Assembly: GCA_002421865.1 (NCBI GenBank)
Contig: DISE01000073.1
Span: forward strand, 620 to 23,559
DNA length: 22,940 nt
Origin: Castellaniella sp. UBA6218
Lineage (GTDB): Bacteria; Pseudomonadota; Gammaproteobacteria; Burkholderiales; Burkholderiaceae_B
Direction: 5' to 3'
Notes under the pieces: model-generated
The model's database searches: none
What the model was told of the DNA's origin: nothing
What the model saw: the letters and a program-made list of their open reading frames with translations, nothing else
Made by a program: the position numbers and the translations under genes
Shown: piece by piece, positions 1 through 7,380 of the stretch
Layout of the letters: each line of letters opens with the position of its first letter
Numbering within the stretch: position 1 is the first letter of the stretch

Positions 1-447
1 CACATCCACCGCAAGGGCCGCATCGGCATCGTCAGCCGTTCCGGGACCCTGACCTACGAAGCCGTGGCGCAAGTCACGGAACTGGGTCTGGGTCAGTCCA
101 GCGCGGTCGGCATCGGCGGAGACCCGATCAACGGCCTGAAGCACATCGACGTGCTGAAGATGTTCAACGATGATCCGGACACCGACGCCGTCATCATGAT
201 CGGCGAAATCGGGGGCCCCGACGAAGTCAACGCCGCGCAGTGGGCCAAGGACAACATGAAGAAACCCGTGGTCGGCTTCATCGCCGGCGTCACGGCGCCT
301 CCGGGCAAACGCATGGGCCACGCCGGCGCCCTGATTTCGGGCGGCGCGGACACTGCCGACGCCAAGCTCGAAATCATGGAAGCCTGCGGGATCCGCACCA
401 CGCGCAACCCCTCGGAAATGGGCAAGCTGCTCAAAACCGTGCTGTAA
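1..447 (+). CDS. sucD: Succinyl-CoA synthetase alpha subunit, C-terminal part
   Basis: The 5' end lies outside the window; 148 codons remain, open from base 1 and ending in TAA. The enzyme (succinate-CoA ligase) interconverts succinyl-CoA and succinate with nucleotide phosphorylation in the TCA cycle, in the cytoplasm, as a complex with SucB/SucC-type beta subunits. The fragment holds the family's conserved stretches: RIGIVSRSGTLTYEA just after the edge, the GIGGDPINGL loop, GEIGGPDE, and the motif MGHAGALISGG. In that motif the histidine at 319-321 matches the residue that is phosphorylated in the family. sucC would be expected just upstream. A terminator follows, so sucD looks like the last gene of its operon. 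The identification is firm; only the missing 5' part is unknown. Confidence 0.97.
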   Translation, partial: HIHRKGRIGIVSRSGTLTYEAVAQVTELGLGQSSAVGIGGDPINGLKHIDVLKMFNDDPDTDAVIMIGEIGGPDEVNAAQWAKDNMKKPVVGFIAGVTAPPGKRMGHAGALISGGADTADAKLEIMEACGIRTTRNPSEMGKLLKTVL

Positions 448-491
448 TTGAAGACCGGCGTGTGCGGTTTCTAACCGCGCGCCGATCGTCC

Positions 492-522
492 AGGCCCCCC
501 GGCGTGGGGGCCTTTTCTTTTT
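492..522 (+). terminator. Rho-independent terminator after sucD
   Basis: A perfect 8-bp stem (AGGCCCCC at 492-499, GGGGGCCT at 506-513) with a six-base loop is followed by TTTTCTTTTT. It lies 45 bases after the sucD stop and 40 bases before the next gene. A smaller hairpin (GCGGTT at 464-469, AACCGC at 473-478) precedes it. Strong GC stem plus U-tract is the classical intrinsic terminator form. Confidence 0.9.
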
Positions 523-561
523 CATTGTTTCATTCTCGATCGACCGGGAGGCGGAGCCGGC

Positions 562-1269
562 ATGCTCGAATGGCTCGGACAGATGCATTGGGGCACGGTC
601 TTCCAGATCGTCCTGATCGACGTCCTCCTGGGCGGCGACAATGCCGTCGTCATTGCGCTCGCCTGCCGCCGGCTGGAACCCCGGCGGCGTCTGCAGGGCA
701 TCCTCTGGGGCACGGCGGGCGCCATCGTCCTGCGGGTGGCCCTGATCGCCTTCGCGCTGACGCTGCTGGCGCTGCCCGGTCTGAAGATCGTCGGCGCGTT
801 GCTGCTGCTCTGGATCGGTGTCAAACTGCTGCTCCCGGGTGATGACGCGCATGGCAGGATCCAGGGCGCCGGTTCCGTCTGGGCGGCCGTGCGCACCATC
901 ATCATCGCCGATTTCGTCATGAGCCTGGACAACGTCATCGCCATTGCGGGCGCCGCCCATAATGCCGTCGCCGATCACCGTCTGGCCTATGTCGTTTTCG
1001 GCTTGACACTGAGCGTGCCCATCATCGTCTGGGGCAGCACCCTGGTGCTGAAGCTGATCGACCAGTATCCGCTGGTGGTGACGCTGGGCGCCGGCCTGCT
1101 GGGCTGGATCGCCGGCGGGATGCTGATCACCGATACCGCACTGGCGGGCTGGCTGGACACCGTCCAGGGGCCGGTCCGCCTGATCGCTGAAATCGCCGGG
1201 GCCCTGCTCGTGATGGGCCTGGGCATCTGGCTGGGCCGGCGCGCGGCGGCTGCCCGGACTTCAATGTGA
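562..1269 (+). CDS. TerC/YjbE family integral membrane protein
   Basis: A 235-residue, very hydrophobic protein with about seven predicted membrane segments. It has the two paired acidic motifs of the TerC family: LLGGDNAVVIALA (D26, N27) and FVMSLDNVIAIAG (D123, N124). The length fits the short YjbE-type members. Family members are linked to metal-ion export, notably manganese, and to tellurite resistance; the substrate of this one cannot be read from sequence. The start is supported by GGAG at 553-556, five bases before the ATG. It lies just after the sucD terminator, so it should have its own promoter, but none is obvious. It leads into hemC through a short possible ORF. No canonical yybP-ykoY-like riboswitch was recognised in the short leader. 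Confidence 0.9.
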   Translation: MLEWLGQMHWGTVFQIVLIDVLLGGDNAVVIALACRRLEPRRRLQGILWGTAGAIVLRVALIAFALTLLALPGLKIVGALLLLWIGVKLLLPGDDAHGRIQGAGSVWAAVRTIIIADFVMSLDNVIAIAGAAHNAVADHRLAYVVFGLTLSVPIIVWGSTLVLKLIDQYPLVVTLGAGLLGWIAGGMLITDTALAGWLDTVQGPVRLIAEIAGALLVMGLGIWLGRRAAAARTSM

Positions 1270-1274
1270 AAATC

Positions 1275-1370
1275 ATGAAACTGAAACGTCCCACCCTGTT
1301 GCAGGGCCTGGCCATCCTGGCCGCGCTGGGCCTGCTGCTTCGTCTGCTGCTCTCGAGGTACACCGCGTGA
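1275..1370 (+). CDS. Possible 31-residue single-span membrane peptide
   Basis: This short frame fills the space between terC and hemC. It starts with ATG five bases after the terC stop and ends in TGA at 1368-1370, overlapping the hemC GTG start (1367-1369) in the arrangement GTGA. The peptide begins MKLKRPTLLQGLAIL, then has a leucine/alanine-rich hydrophobic run and ends LLSRYTA. Positive residues sit at the N-terminus and near the end, as in a small single-span membrane peptide. No Shine-Dalgarno sequence precedes it, so translation would depend on re-initiation after terC. It may be a genuine small protein, a coupling leader for hemC, or only spacer. No family was recognised. Confidence 0.35.
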   Translation: MKLKRPTLLQGLAILAALGLLLRLLLSRYTA

Positions 1371-2317
1371 CCGATGCTCCGACCCCCCAAACCCTTGTGA
1401 TTGCCACGCGGGCCAGCCGTCTGGCGCTGTGGCAGGCCCGCCACGTGCAGGCCCGCCTCCAGGCCTTGTATCCGGGCTGCCGGGTCGACCTGCTGGAAAT
1501 GACCACGCGCGGCGACCAGATTCTGGATCGCACCCTGTCCAAGGTCGGCGGCAAGGGCCTGTTCGTCAAGGAACTCGAAACCGCCTTGCTGGACGGGCGC
1601 GCGGACCTGGCCGTGCATTCCCTGAAGGATGTGCCGGTCGACCTGACGCGGCCCTTCGCCCTGTCCACCATCCTGGAACGGGCCGACCCCTGCGACGCGC
1701 TGGTGTCGAACACCGCGGGCTCACTGGACGAGCTGCCCCCGGGCGCCGTCGTCGGCACCTCGAGCCTGCGCCGCGAGGCCCAGCTGCGAGCCCGCTATCC
1801 CCACCTGGTGGTCAAACCCCTGCGTGGCAATCTGGACACCCGTCTGGCCAAGCTTGACCGGGGCGACTATGCCGCCATCGTGCTGGCCGCCGCCGGCCTG
1901 CGGCGTCTGGGACTGGCGGAACGTATCCGCGCTGTCCTGCCGGCGACGCTGAGCCTGCCGGCGGCGGGGCAGGGCGCCCTGGGGATCGAGATCCTGGCGG
2001 ATCGCTCCGACCTGCGGGACTGGCTGTCGCCGCTGGCCTGCGGCGGGACGACCGCCTGCGCCCTGGCCGAACGCGCCGTGTCGCGCGCGCTGGGAGGATC
2101 CTGCCAGGTGCCCCTGGCGGCCTACGCCGAACTGCGCAATGGCCGCCTCCATCTGCGGGCGCTGGTGGCCGAGCCCGACGGCGGACGGGTCCTGCGCGCG
2201 GAAACGGAAGGCGCTCCCGATGCGGCCGAGGCGCTGGGGGCGGATGTTGCCCGGGAGCTGCTCGGCCAGGGCGCCGACGAAATCCTGGCCCGTCTCTCCG
2301 GCCCCGCCGCGTCCTGA
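1367..2317 (+). CDS. hemC: Hydroxymethylbilane synthase (porphobilinogen deaminase)
   Basis: This enzyme joins four porphobilinogen molecules into hydroxymethylbilane, the third common step of tetrapyrrole synthesis, in the cytoplasm. At 316 residues it has the usual length. Visible signatures are LVIATRASRLALWQA near the N-terminus, DLAVHSLKDVPVDL, GTSSLRREAQL, the LRGNLDTRL arginine motif, and GGSCQVPLAAYA, where C246 is the residue that carries the dipyrromethane cofactor. The GTG start places the conserved block ten residues in, as usual, and has GAGG at 1355-1358, eight bases upstream. hemD follows after 11 bases, giving the classical hemC-hemD order. Confidence 0.97.
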   Translation: MTDAPTPQTLVIATRASRLALWQARHVQARLQALYPGCRVDLLEMTTRGDQILDRTLSKVGGKGLFVKELETALLDGRADLAVHSLKDVPVDLTRPFALSTILERADPCDALVSNTAGSLDELPPGAVVGTSSLRREAQLRARYPHLVVKPLRGNLDTRLAKLDRGDYAAIVLAAAGLRRLGLAERIRAVLPATLSLPAAGQGALGIEILADRSDLRDWLSPLACGGTTACALAERAVSRALGGSCQVPLAAYAELRNGRLHLRALVAEPDGGRVLRAETEGAPDAAEALGADVARELLGQGADEILARLSGPAAS

Positions 2318-2328
2318 TCGGTATCCGG

Positions 2329-3093
2329 ATGGAACCGCACGCCACGGTCGTGCTCACGCGTCCCGAAGGGCGCAACGCGCCTCTGGCCGGCGCCTTGCGC
2401 GCGGCTGGTTTGACGGTGATCGAGGTGCCCGCCCTGGCGATCGAACGGCTGGATGCCGCTGTGCCGCCGTTCCGGGCGGGCGACCTCTGCGTATTCGTCA
2501 GCCGCCAGGCGGTGGATGCCTGTTTCGACAGACGCGCCGCCACACCCTGGCCGGACGGCGTCCGTGCCGCGGCGGTGGGGGCGGCGACGGCCCGGGCGCT
2601 GCGGGGCCATGTCCCCGAGGATGCGATCCTGGCTCCGGGCGAAGGCGCACCCCCCGATTCGGAGTCATTGCTGACCGTCATCGAGACTGCGCGCCTGTCA
2701 CCGGGCCGTGCGCATATCCTCCGGGCGCAGCGGGGGCGCGACTGGCTCGCGCGGCAGCTCCGGGAGCGGGGCTGGCAGGTGGAATGCCATGCCCTGTACC
2801 GCCGCGAACCCGTGATGTGGGACCGCGTCACGTGCGCCGCCCTGGCGGGGGCGGACGGCTGCACGCTGCTTCTGACCAGCCTCGAAGCCGTTGACGCCGT
2901 GGCCGAGAGCCTGCGCCGGCAGGGCATGGACTGGCCGGCCGTCCTGAGGGTCGTCACCCTGCACGAGCGGATTGCGCGGCGTTTACAATGCATCTATGCC
3001 GATCGTCCCGCCGAGGCACTGACCGTGCGCCTGAGCGCGCCCGATGAAGACGCCTTGTTTCAGGCTATATTGGCATCTGCGAGATCAGCCTAG
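2329..3093 (+). CDS. hemD: Uroporphyrinogen-III synthase
   Basis: A 254-residue protein that cyclises hydroxymethylbilane with inversion of ring D to give uroporphyrinogen III, the branch point to haem, sirohaem and cobalamin. HemD is a poorly conserved family. The assignment rests on VVLTRPEGRNAPLAGALRAAG at the start, the CVFVSRQAVDA segment, AVGAATARAL, ILRAQRGRDWLA, the VECHALYRREPV stretch, and TLLLTSLEAVDAV in the second lobe, together with its place directly between hemC and hemX. No strong ribosome-binding site precedes the ATG, so expression is probably coupled to hemC, 11 bases upstream. Confidence 0.93.
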   Translation: MEPHATVVLTRPEGRNAPLAGALRAAGLTVIEVPALAIERLDAAVPPFRAGDLCVFVSRQAVDACFDRRAATPWPDGVRAAAVGAATARALRGHVPEDAILAPGEGAPPDSESLLTVIETARLSPGRAHILRAQRGRDWLARQLRERGWQVECHALYRREPVMWDRVTCAALAGADGCTLLLTSLEAVDAVAESLRRQGMDWPAVLRVVTLHERIARRLQCIYADRPAEALTVRLSAPDEDALFQAILASARSA

Positions 3094-3111
3094 AAGGACC
3101 CGTACGCCGCC

Positions 3112-4425
3112 ATGACCGATACCGATCACAGCTCGCCCGCACCGACCCCCGAATCGGCGAAGCCCGCCTCCGCGCTGGCGACGGCCCAGGCGGAGACGGG
3201 ACGGAAGCGGTTGGGGGGGGCCGCCGTGGCAGTGATTCTGCTGGTCCTGCTCGCCCTGGTCCTGGGGGGCGCGCTGTTCTACCAGAACCGCCAGTACCGC
3301 GTCTTGCGCGCCGACCTGCAGGAACAGCACCAGCAAAGCGTCCAGATCGTCCAGGAAACCCGCGCCCAGGCGGATCAGGCGCTGTCGCTGGTCCAGGCGC
3401 AGACCGCGCGGCTCCAGGAACTGAGCGATGCCCTGGATACCACCACGGGCCAGGTTCAGGAACTCGATCAGGCCCTGCGGATGATGACGGACAGCGGCTC
3501 TGACCTCTTGCTGCTCAACGATATCGATCACCTGGTCACCATCGCCCAGCAGCAGCTTGCCCTGGGGGGCAACGTCGCCAACGCGATCATCTCGCTCGAG
3601 GCCGCGCAGGCCCAGCTGGCGCGCGCCAATCGTCCCGGGCTGGCGGCCTTGCAGCAGTCGATCAACGGCGATCTGGACCGTCTGCGTGCCGTGGCGACCA
3701 TCGACCTCCCGGCCTTGACTGCGCGGATCGACCGCCTGTCCGACCTGGTCGGGACCGCCCCCCTGCTGATTCCGGACGCGGCCGGTCAGCCGGCCGGCCA
3801 GGCGGCACCAGTGCCGGCCCAGGTTCCCGCCGGCGGAGCGCCGGCCGCGGCGCCGGCCCCGATGGAGCCGGCGCCCGAGGGTTGGCGTGCGTTGGCCGCC
3901 GACGCCTGGCAATGGACGCGCGACGCGGCCGGCATGGTGTCGCAGGATCTGCGCGCCCTGTTCGACGTGCGCCGTGTGGACGACGCAGCCGCGCTGTTGA
4001 TGTCGCCCGATCAGGCCCTGCGCTTCCGCGAAGTCCTGAAGCAGCGGGCCGTGACGGCCCAGTTGGCCCTGATGATGCACCAGTCGCGCATCTGGCAGGC
4101 CGAACTGGACCAGTTGTCCAAGGCCATCGACCAGCGATACGACATGCGCGCAGACTCCTCCCGTGAGGCCCTGAGGATCGCCCGCGATTTGCGTGACACC
4201 GCGATCGAGCTCAAGTTGCCGACCGTTGACAATAGCCTGGCCGCGATTGCAGCGGCTCGGGATACCGCGGCGGCGGAAGACGAACAGGACGGGAACATGC
4301 CGGACGAGCCGGCTCCCGACGACTCGGCCCCTGACGATTCCGGTCCCGACGATTCCGGCCAGGGCGACACCGCGCCGGCTGCGCCGTCGCCCGTCACGGC
4401 GCCCGCCGGCGCCGGCACGGTCTGA
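3112..4425 (+). CDS. hemX: HemX-like membrane-anchored protein of the hem operon
   Basis: A 437-residue protein with a short Ala/Pro-rich cytoplasmic N-terminus, one membrane span at about residues 37-57, a Gln/Arg-rich coiled-coil region at about 60-125, and the conserved HemX core with LLLLNDIDHLVTIAQQQLAL and a later RIWQAELDQL segment. Database entries often call this family uroporphyrinogen-III C-methyltransferase, but no methyltransferase motif is visible and that name should not be taken as a function. Two low-complexity stretches stand out: an Ala/Pro-rich linker (about residues 222-260) and a C-terminal Asp/Pro/Ser tail containing a tandem repeat. hemY starts ten bases after the stop. 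The role is probably structural or accessory in haem synthesis; it is not proven for the family. Confidence 0.9.
   Translation: MTDTDHSSPAPTPESAKPASALATAQAETGRKRLGGAAVAVILLVLLALVLGGALFYQNRQYRVLRADLQEQHQQSVQIVQETRAQADQALSLVQAQTARLQELSDALDTTTGQVQELDQALRMMTDSGSDLLLLNDIDHLVTIAQQQLALGGNVANAIISLEAAQAQLARANRPGLAALQQSINGDLDRLRAVATIDLPALTARIDRLSDLVGTAPLLIPDAAGQPAGQAAPVPAQVPAGGAPAAAPAPMEPAPEGWRALAADAWQWTRDAAGMVSQDLRALFDVRRVDDAAALLMSPDQALRFREVLKQRAVTAQLALMMHQSRIWQAELDQLSKAIDQRYDMRADSSREALRIARDLRDTAIELKLPTVDNSLAAIAAARDTAAAEDEQDGNMPDEPAPDDSAPDDSGPDDSGQGDTAPAAPSPVTAPAGAGTV
4300..4359 (+). repeat. 15-bp tandem repeat in hemX 3' end
   Basis: Four consecutive 15-base units encode PDEPA, PDDSA, PDDSG and PDDSG near the HemX C-terminus. 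The last two units are nearly identical at the DNA level (CCTGACGATTCCGGT, CCCGACGATTCCGGC). The period is a multiple of three, so gain or loss of a unit would keep the frame. The encoded tail is acidic and probably disordered. Confidence 0.75.
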
Positions 4426-4435
4426 GGAGCGCGCG

Positions 4436-5923
4436 ATGCGATCCTGGATCTGGACCCTGATTCTGTTCGCGGCCGCGGTGGCGCTGGCCCTGGTCTTGCG
4501 CGATCACGGCGGCAACGTGCTCATCGTCGCCCAGCCGTGGCGCATCGAATTATCCCTTTCGCTGGCCGTCGTGCTCGCGCTCGTGGCTTTCCTGGCGCTG
4601 CACTGGCTGCTGCGCGCGTTGAACTGGCTGGGCACCAGCCCCGGCCGGCTGCGCGCCTGGCGCGGGCGCCGCGCCCAGAAGCGCGATGTCGAACTGCTCG
4701 AACGCGGCTGGATCAACGTCCTTGAAGGCCGTTACGTCCAGGCCGAGAAAGACCTGTCCAATCTGCTGTCGCGCACGCGTTCGGCCGATCGCAAGGTCCT
4801 CGCCGGGCTCAGCGCGGCCCGCGCCCTGCATCTTTTGGGCGAAACCGCGCGGCGCGATCAGGTCCTGAGGCTCGCCCAGGAAGGCGCCGGCCAGGATTCC
4901 CGCCTGAGACAGGCCGTGGACACGGTGACAGCGGAAATGTACCTGGACCAGAACCGCGCCGAGGAAGCCCTGGCTCTGCTCGAACCGATGCAGGACGCCT
5001 CGTCGCGTTTCCTGCATGGCACCCGCCTCCTGCTGCGGGCGCATCGCCAGCTGGGCCATGCGGACCGCGTGTACGAACTCACGCGCCTGTTGCTGCGCCG
5101 AAGCGCCATCGATGAAACCCAGGCCCGCCAGTTCATCCGCGAATCGACGGCCCAGCGCCTGGCCGAGGTCGAGGAATCCGGCTGGAGCGCCGTCTGGGGC
5201 AACCTGAGCGCCGACGAGCGGCTCGATCCCGATGTGGCGCTGGCCGGTGCCCAGGCCCGGTCGCGGCTGGGCCATCCGGCCGAGTCGGCCCGCATCCTGG
5301 AAGCCGCTCTCGACCGTCATCTGGACGACCGCCTGCTGCGTCTGTACGCGCAATGCGACGCGGCCCAGGCGGGTCAGCGTATCGGGCATGCCGAACTCTG
5401 GCTGAGGTCCAATCCCGACCACCCCGGCTTGCTGGCAGCGCTGGGCCAGCTCTGCCTGGCGGCACAGCTCTGGGGGCAGGGCGAACATTATCTGGAACGC
5501 AGCCTGGCCCTGCGCGCCGACACTCACATTCACGCGTTGCTGGGCAACCTGCACGACGCGCTGGGCCACCCCGATCAGGCTTTGCGCAACTGGCGGCTTG
5601 CCTGCCAGGCGGCGGACGCCGAAATTCCCACCGTCAACCGTCTGCTGCCGGCCGCCGATACGCGCGGCGATCCGCATTTCAACGAAACGGACGACGCGAC
5701 GCCGGTGGAGCCGGCGCCGCCCGCCCCTCATGCGGCCAGCGGCGTCTACGTCCAGGACGAGACCGACACCGACGCGCTCCCCGTGTCCGCCCCGGCACCC
5801 GAAGCGCCCACTGTCACGCCCACCGCATCCGGATCCGCGTCCTCCGAAGACGAGTATTTCGACACCGCGCCCATTCCCGGGGTGGACATGTCCCAGACCT
5901 CGGACGGCGGCGCGCGCAAATAG
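4436..5923 (+). CDS. hemY: HemY-type TPR membrane protein of the hem operon
   Basis: A 495-residue protein with two N-terminal membrane segments (about 4-21 and 40-59), then a helical domain of TPR-like repeats (for example VLAGLSAARALHLLGE, LLAALGQLCLAAQLWGQGEH and IHALLGNLHDALGHPDQAL). This is the proteobacterial HemY of hemCDXY operons, not the Bacillus protoporphyrinogen oxidase of the same name. Its role in late haem synthesis is suggested by operon position and is not enzymatic by any visible motif. The ATG was chosen because TGAGGAG (4423-4429) lies six bases upstream and overlaps the hemX stop; the frame is open further upstream but that part lies inside hemX. The last 80 or so residues form a Pro/Ala/Thr/Asp-rich extension, probably disordered, beyond the repeats. 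Confidence 0.92.
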   Translation: MRSWIWTLILFAAAVALALVLRDHGGNVLIVAQPWRIELSLSLAVVLALVAFLALHWLLRALNWLGTSPGRLRAWRGRRAQKRDVELLERGWINVLEGRYVQAEKDLSNLLSRTRSADRKVLAGLSAARALHLLGETARRDQVLRLAQEGAGQDSRLRQAVDTVTAEMYLDQNRAEEALALLEPMQDASSRFLHGTRLLLRAHRQLGHADRVYELTRLLLRRSAIDETQARQFIRESTAQRLAEVEESGWSAVWGNLSADERLDPDVALAGAQARSRLGHPAESARILEAALDRHLDDRLLRLYAQCDAAQAGQRIGHAELWLRSNPDHPGLLAALGQLCLAAQLWGQGEHYLERSLALRADTHIHALLGNLHDALGHPDQALRNWRLACQAADAEIPTVNRLLPAADTRGDPHFNETDDATPVEPAPPAPHAASGVYVQDETDTDALPVSAPAPEAPTVTPTASGSASSEDEYFDTAPIPGVDMSQTSDGGARK

Positions 5924-5953
5924 ATTTTTCTGTCTGACCTATCAAGGAACCCC

Positions 5954-6490
5954 ATGAGCCTAGATCGAGTGCCGGCCGGCGACAAGCTGCCCGAGGAATT
6001 CAACGTCGTGATCGAAATCCCGATGAACGCGGATCCGGTCAAGTACGAAGTCGACAAGGCCAGCGGCGCCGTGTTCGTGGACCGCTTCATGCTGACCGCC
6101 ATGCACTACCCCTGCAACTATGGCTACATTCCCCAGACCCTGTCGGAAGACGGCGATCCGGTGGACGTGCTGGTGATCGCGCCTTTCCCGGTGCAGGTCG
6201 GTTCGGTGATCCGCTGCCGCGCCCTGGGCGTGATGAACATGGAAGACGAAGCCGGCAAGGACGCCAAGCTCCTGGCCCGTCCGGTCGACAAGCTCTACCC
6301 GCCGTACCGCCAGATCGAATCGACGGCGGATCTGCCGGCCGAGGAACTGCAGCGCATCCAGCATTTCTTCGAGCACTACAAGGACCTTGAGAAGGGCAAG
6401 TGGGTCAAGGTCCAGGGCTGGTCGGGCGTGGACGCCGCCAAGCAGGAGATCCGCGCCTCCGTCGAACGCTACGAACAGGCCAAGGCCTGA
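5954..6490 (+). CDS. ppa: Inorganic pyrophosphatase (family I)
   Basis: A 178-residue soluble enzyme that hydrolyses pyrophosphate to two phosphates with magnesium, pulling biosynthetic reactions forward. The family signature EDGDPVDVLV is at residues 65-74, with the metal-binding aspartates D66, D68 and D71. Other conserved segments are FNVVIEIPMN, YPCNYGYIPQTL, MNMEDEAGKDAKLL and the C-terminal KDLEKGKWVKVQGW. The length is typical for bacterial hexameric enzymes. AAGGA precedes the ATG. It lies 30 bases after hemY and may be cotranscribed with it, although ppa often has its own promoter. A GC hairpin follows. Confidence 0.97.
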   Translation: MSLDRVPAGDKLPEEFNVVIEIPMNADPVKYEVDKASGAVFVDRFMLTAMHYPCNYGYIPQTLSEDGDPVDVLVIAPFPVQVGSVIRCRALGVMNMEDEAGKDAKLLARPVDKLYPPYRQIESTADLPAEELQRIQHFFEHYKDLEKGKWVKVQGWSGVDAAKQEIRASVERYEQAKA

Positions 6491-6515
6491 GGCGATCACT
6501 GACGCAGTCCTCGCG

Positions 6516-6543
6516 GCCCGGCTTCAGCCGGGCGCTTCTCTTT
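6516..6543 (+). terminator. Probable intrinsic terminator after ppa
   Basis: GCCCGGC (6516-6522) and GCCGGGC (6527-6533) form a perfect stem around TTCA; the pairing can extend by one T-A pair. A pyrimidine tract GCTTCTCTTT follows. The U-tract is imperfect, so termination may be partial, allowing read-through to the next gene whose Shine-Dalgarno site starts two bases later. Confidence 0.65.
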
Positions 6544-6544
6544 C

Positions 6545-6548
6545 GGAG
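6545..6548 (+). promoter_or_regulatory. Shine-Dalgarno GGAG deciding the FAH-family start
   Basis: GGAG is three bases from a first ATG (6552) and six bases from a second (6555). The second spacing is the normal one, so 6555 was chosen. Confidence 0.6.
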
Positions 6549-6554
6549 TCCATG

Positions 6555-7253
6555 ATGAGTGAAACCGTGATTCCCCGCCCCGAAGCGGCCACCGTGGCCG
6601 TCCAGGGCACCTCGGCCCGTTTCCCCGTGCGGCGCATCTACTGCGTCGGCCGCAACTACGCGGAACACGCACGCGAAATGGGCGACTCGGGACGCGAACC
6701 CCCATTCTTTTTCGCCAAGCCTGCCGACGCCGTCCTGAGCGTGGCCGACGGAGCCGAGGGCGTGCTGCCGTATCCGCCGCTCACCCAGGACCTTCACCAC
6801 GAGGTCGAACTCGTCGTCGCGCTGGGCTCGGGCGGTCGCGACCTGACGCCCGAGCAGGCGGCCGGCTGCGTCTGGGGCTACGCCATCGGCCTGGACATGA
6901 CGCGCCGCGATCTGCAGGGCGCGGCCAAGAAAGCGGGCCGTCCCTGGGAGACCGGCAAGGCATTCGATCACAGCGCACCCATCGGACCGCTGCATCCGGC
7001 CGCTTCCGCCGGCGCGATGGCGAAGGGGGCGATCACCCTGTCGGTCAACGGCCAGCCGCGCCAGTCGGGCGATCTGTCGGACATGATCTGGTCGGTGCCC
7101 GAGGCCATCGCCTACCTGTCCACCCTGTTCGAACTGAAGGCCGGCGACCTGATCTACACCGGCACACCGGCGGGTGTCGGCGCCGTCGTGCCCGGCGACC
7201 GGCTCGAAGGCGCCATCGAAGGGCTGGGCACCCTGCGCGTGCGCATCGGCTGA
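6555..7253 (+). CDS. Fumarylacetoacetate hydrolase family protein
   Basis: A 232-residue protein made almost only of the FAH catalytic domain, the size of the small FAHD1/YcgM-type members. Metal ligands are visible as HHEVELVVALG (E83, E85) and GLDMTRRDLQ (D114). IYCVGRNYAEHAREMG, PFFFAKPADAV and GDLIYTGTPAGVGAV are further hallmarks. Members act as acylpyruvate or fumarylpyruvate hydrolases, or as oxaloacetate decarboxylases/tautomerases, with magnesium. The exact substrate cannot be told here. It follows ppa after a hairpin and has no pathway partner next to it, so a general clean-up role is as likely as aromatic catabolism. The frame is open upstream into ppa, but only the ATG pair at 6552/6555 has a ribosome-binding site. 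Confidence 0.92.
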   Translation: MSETVIPRPEAATVAVQGTSARFPVRRIYCVGRNYAEHAREMGDSGREPPFFFAKPADAVLSVADGAEGVLPYPPLTQDLHHEVELVVALGSGGRDLTPEQAAGCVWGYAIGLDMTRRDLQGAAKKAGRPWETGKAFDHSAPIGPLHPAASAGAMAKGAITLSVNGQPRQSGDLSDMIWSVPEAIAYLSTLFELKAGDLIYTGTPAGVGAVVPGDRLEGAIEGLGTLRVRIG

Positions 7254-7260
7254 TTCCAGG

Positions 7261-7293
7261 GCGGGGCCCCGCACCGTCGCCCGTGGCGGACGG
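7261..7293 (+). other. Inverted repeats between the FAH gene and the pilus operon
   Basis: A perfect 12-base palindrome GCGGGGCCCCGC (7261-7272) is followed at once by a hairpin: CCGTC and GCC (7274-7281), loop CGT, GGC, one bulged G, then GACGG (7285-7293). No T-tract follows either. They could slow or end transcription from the FAH gene, or be regulator sites for the pilus operon. The remaining part of the gap up to 7380 shows no convincing -35/-10 pair. Confidence 0.3.
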
Positions 7294-7370
7294 GACACTT
7301 CCAGCCAGGACGGGAATTGCGAATAGGCGGGCCGGAGAGGGCGGGGCACACTGGGTTCCATCCTCTTTCC

Positions 7371-7374
7371 GGAG
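7371..7374 (+). promoter_or_regulatory. Shine-Dalgarno GGAG deciding the pilin-like start
   Basis: GGAG is six bases before the ATG at 7381. The in-frame GTG codons downstream (7471, 7504) have no such site. This supports a long N-terminal leader in the pilin-like protein. Confidence 0.6.
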
Positions 7375-7380
7375 CCCGCC

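Noticed and set aside
448..561. A manganese riboswitch ahead of the TerC-type gene
   Set aside because: Most of the short gap is taken by the sucD terminator and no yybP-ykoY-like fold was seen in the remaining 39 bases.
1812..2993. A 393-codon minus-strand open frame opposite hemC-hemD
   Set aside because: Arg/Pro/Ser-rich shadow without a recognisable domain; hemC and hemD are certain on the + strand.
4436..5923. Reading hemY as protoporphyrinogen oxidase
   Set aside because: No FAD-binding motif; two N-terminal spans and TPR-like repeats identify the proteobacterial HemY instead.
7254..7380. Search for a sigma-54 or sigma-70 promoter ahead of the pilus operon
   Set aside because: TTGCGA at 7317-7322 has no -10 partner at normal spacing, and no GG-N10-GC sigma-54 pair with good flanks was found.
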